Assembly: GCA_029247785.1 (NCBI GenBank)
Contig: JAQWKP010000340.1
Location: forward strand, 1 to 37,269
Source: Novosphingobium sp.
GTDB taxonomy: Bacteria > Pseudomonadota > Alphaproteobacteria > Sphingomonadales > Sphingomonadaceae
Length of the DNA: 37,269 nucleotides
Direction: 5' to 3'
Shown piece after piece: positions 35,392 through 37,269 of the stretch. Every line of letters begins with the position of its first letter. Within the stretch, counting starts at the first letter, position 1. The translations under genes were made by a program, and so were the position numbers. The notes beneath the pieces are model-generated. The model was not told the origin of the DNA and searched no databases. It was given only the letters and a program-made list of their open reading frames with translations.

Positions 35392-37269
35392 TCGGCTGCC
35401 TCTTTCCAGTCGACACTATCGCTCTCGTCCCGCCTGTCACCGGGCCAGTCCGCGCCTGTCAGATGCGAGTACCAACCCGCTGGATCATCGCCATGGGTTT
35501 CACGCAAACCATCGAGCTTCCTCACGGTCGCCTCGCGCCCCGACAGCACAGTGAGCACTTCGGGCATGCCGGACAGGTCGAGGCGCACCACCACGGAGGC
35601 ATCGGCCTGGCGGATCAGGAAACAGCGCGAATGGGCAGGCAGGGTGCGGATCACCTCAAGCTCATGCAGCGTCAGGCCGAAGCCCTCGCAATAATCCTCG
35701 GGCCGCGCCCTTGCATTGGGCGTGAAGATCATCGTCGCGGTCTGTTCGACCAGCGCCGGACCGATCCGCGAATCGAGTGCATCACGCGCCGACTGCGTGG
35801 CAAAGCCGACCAGGGCATTGCGCTTCCTCAACGTCTTGAGCCAGTCGCGGATGCGATGGGCGAAGACATCGTCATCCAGTGCCTTCCAGCCCTCGTCGAT
35901 CAGGATCATGGTCGCTTCCCCGTCGAGCCGCTCCTCGATGCGATGAAACAAATACATCATCACCGGCGTGCGCAAGCGTGGGCTTTCCAGCAGGGCAGTC
36001 ATATCGAAGCCCAGCACCCGGTGCGAAAGGTCGAGCTGGTCCTGCTCATTGTCGAACAACCAGCCATGCTCGCCGCCGCCATTGGGGCCATCGACGATCC
36101 AGGCATCCAGCCTGCTCGCCAGATCGCCCGGCTCAGGCCGCCGGCTTCCGGCAAGCAATTCGCGGAAATGCGACAAGCGCCGCAACGAGGCCTCATTGGC
36201 AAAAGCCGCATCGACCGCACCGGCGATGATCGCTTCCTCTTCGGGTCCTGCCGCCTTCAGCAATACGCCGAGCCAGTCGCGCAGGAATGATCGGTCGGAA
36301 GGCGTATCGGGGAGCGCCAACGGGTTGAAGCCGGTCGGATGACCCGCCGCGATCCGGCTATAGGTGCCGCCAATCCCGCGCAGGAACACTTCACCGCCGC
36401 GATCCTTGTCGAACAGGATGGTGCGCGGCTCGAACTTCTGGGCCTGCGCCGCGAGGAAATTCATCACCACCGTCTTGCCCAAGCCAGACGGGCCGATCAC
36501 GGTGAAATTGCCAAGGTCGCCCCCGCCCGAACCAGAGCCATGAAAATTGAAGAAAAACGGCGTCGAGCTGGTGGTGGTGAGCAGCGTCACCGCTTCGCCC
36601 CAATGATTGCCCGAGGCCTGTCCCATGGCGAAACCGTGGAACGATCCGAAACAGGCCATATTCGCCGAAGAGATCAGCGAACGGCGCACCAGATAGTCTT
36701 CATTGCCCGGCATCTGGCCCCAGAAGGCGGGTTCCAGATTGACTTCCTCACGCACCGCGATCGCTCCGGCATCGGCCAGCGCCGCCGAGCAGGCTGCACT
36801 CACCGAATCGAGCGTTTCCAGGTCACCTGCACGCACCAGCAGCGAGAGGTGGTGATCGCCAAAACCGGCAGAGCCGGTGCCCAGTGCATCGCGGGCCGAA
36901 GCCATTTCGCGCCGCTCTGACACGGCCTCCTCATCCGCGCTTCTGAGCCGTCTGACTGCCAGATCGATCCGCTCGCGCGCTACCTGCCGGTCGGCCGGGG
37001 CATAGCTCTCGCTCAGCACCAGCTCGGCGGGCAGTCTGAGCAACGCGTCGGTCAGGCCCGGCGCAGTGGTGTCAGGATAATCCTTGAGGCTGATGATCGC
37101 TGCGAAGTCCTGAGCACCGCCGCCGCGCAGTTCCAGCGCATCGAGCCCGAAACTCACCCGTCGGTATGGCAACATGTGGCCGATATCGGTTTCATCCACC
37201 GGACGCCGCACCGGGCGCATCTCGCCATTGTAAAGCGCCGAAAGCAGCTCAAGCACTTCCGAGCAGTTT
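35388..37269 (-). CDS. virB4: Type IV secretion ATPase, VirB4/TrbE family (5' end lies beyond the right edge)
   Basis: Walker A VIGPSGLGKTVVMNFLAAQ, Walker B ATMILIDEGWKALDDD, TQSARDALDS. The reading frame stays open upstream of the GTG at 37256 (NCSE before it), so it is probably truncated by the window. Confidence 0.94.
   Translation of the reverse strand, partial: NCSEVLELLSALYNGEMRPVRRPVDETDIGHMLPYRRVSFGLDALELRGGGAQDFAAIISLKDYPDTTAPGLTDALLRLPAELVLSESYAPADRQVARERIDLAVRRLRSADEEAVSERREMASARDALGTGSAGFGDHHLSLLVRAGDLETLDSVSAACSAALADAGAIAVREEVNLEPAFWGQMPGNEDYLVRRSLISSANMACFGSFHGFAMGQASGNHWGEAVTLLTTTSSTPFFFNFHGSGSGGGDLGNFTVIGPSGLGKTVVMNFLAAQAQKFEPRTILFDKDRGGEVFLRGIGGTYSRIAAGHPTGFNPLALPDTPSDRSFLRDWLGVLLKAAGPEEEAIIAGAVDAAFANEASLRRLSHFRELLAGSRRPEPGDLASRLDAWIVDGPNGGGEHGWLFDNEQDQLDLSHRVLGFDMTALLESPRLRTPVMMYLFHRIEERLDGEATMILIDEGWKALDDDVFAHRIRDWLKTLRKRNALVGFATQSARDALDSRIGPALVEQTATMIFTPNARARPEDYCEGFGLTLHELEVIRTLPAHSRCFLIRQADASVVVRLDLSGMPEVLTVLSGREATVRKLDGLRETHGDDPAGWYSHLTGADWPGDRRDESDSVDWKEAAE

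Noticed and set aside
34166-36290. Long plus-strand ORFs (34166-35104, 35463-36290) and 33413-34126 opposite the vir genes
   Set aside because: Antisense shadows of VirB6, VirB4 and VirB9; low-complexity, no motifs.
1-37269. CRISPR arrays, rRNA or tRNA genes
   Set aside because: No regularly spaced direct repeats or recognisable RNA gene sequences were noticed by eye; a CRISPR finder and tRNAscan would be needed to exclude them.

Overview
This 37.3 kb window looks like an alphaproteobacterial chromosome, probably Sphingomonadales (inferred from protein content; not searched). Left flank (1-9.9 kb): leuS (partial), a DUF3576 lipoprotein, a small barrel-like hypothetical, an RHH protein, murA, galU and an EmrAB-OprM-type tripartite efflux operon. 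Centre (10.16-27.73 kb): an unusual block of redox genes that I read as one electron-transfer system. Its plus-strand operon is start/stop-overlapped or nearly so: c554-like multiheme cytochrome, tandem GlcG/HbpS (DUF336) lipoprotein, large outer-membrane beta-barrel, 1387-aa decaheme cytochrome with C-terminal LVIVD repeats, and a methyltransferase-like protein; an SMR transporter follows. Its minus-strand operon encodes an FAD/NAD(P) reductase fused to two cNMP-binding domains and four 4Fe-4S cysteine motifs, a b-type membrane protein with paired histidines, an FHA-TM-decaheme cytochrome fusion and a CpdA-like phosphodiesterase. A CcmI/NrfG-like TPR protein is divergent from it. The layout suggests a porin-cytochrome type electron conduit under cyclic-nucleotide and phosphothreonine control; function is inference. 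Right flank: an AT-richer sulfatase-fold gene, an orphan Pycsar-effector-like (PycTM) gene next to gdhA, and a truncated VirB4-VirB6-VirB9-VirB10 type IV secretion cluster running off the right edge.
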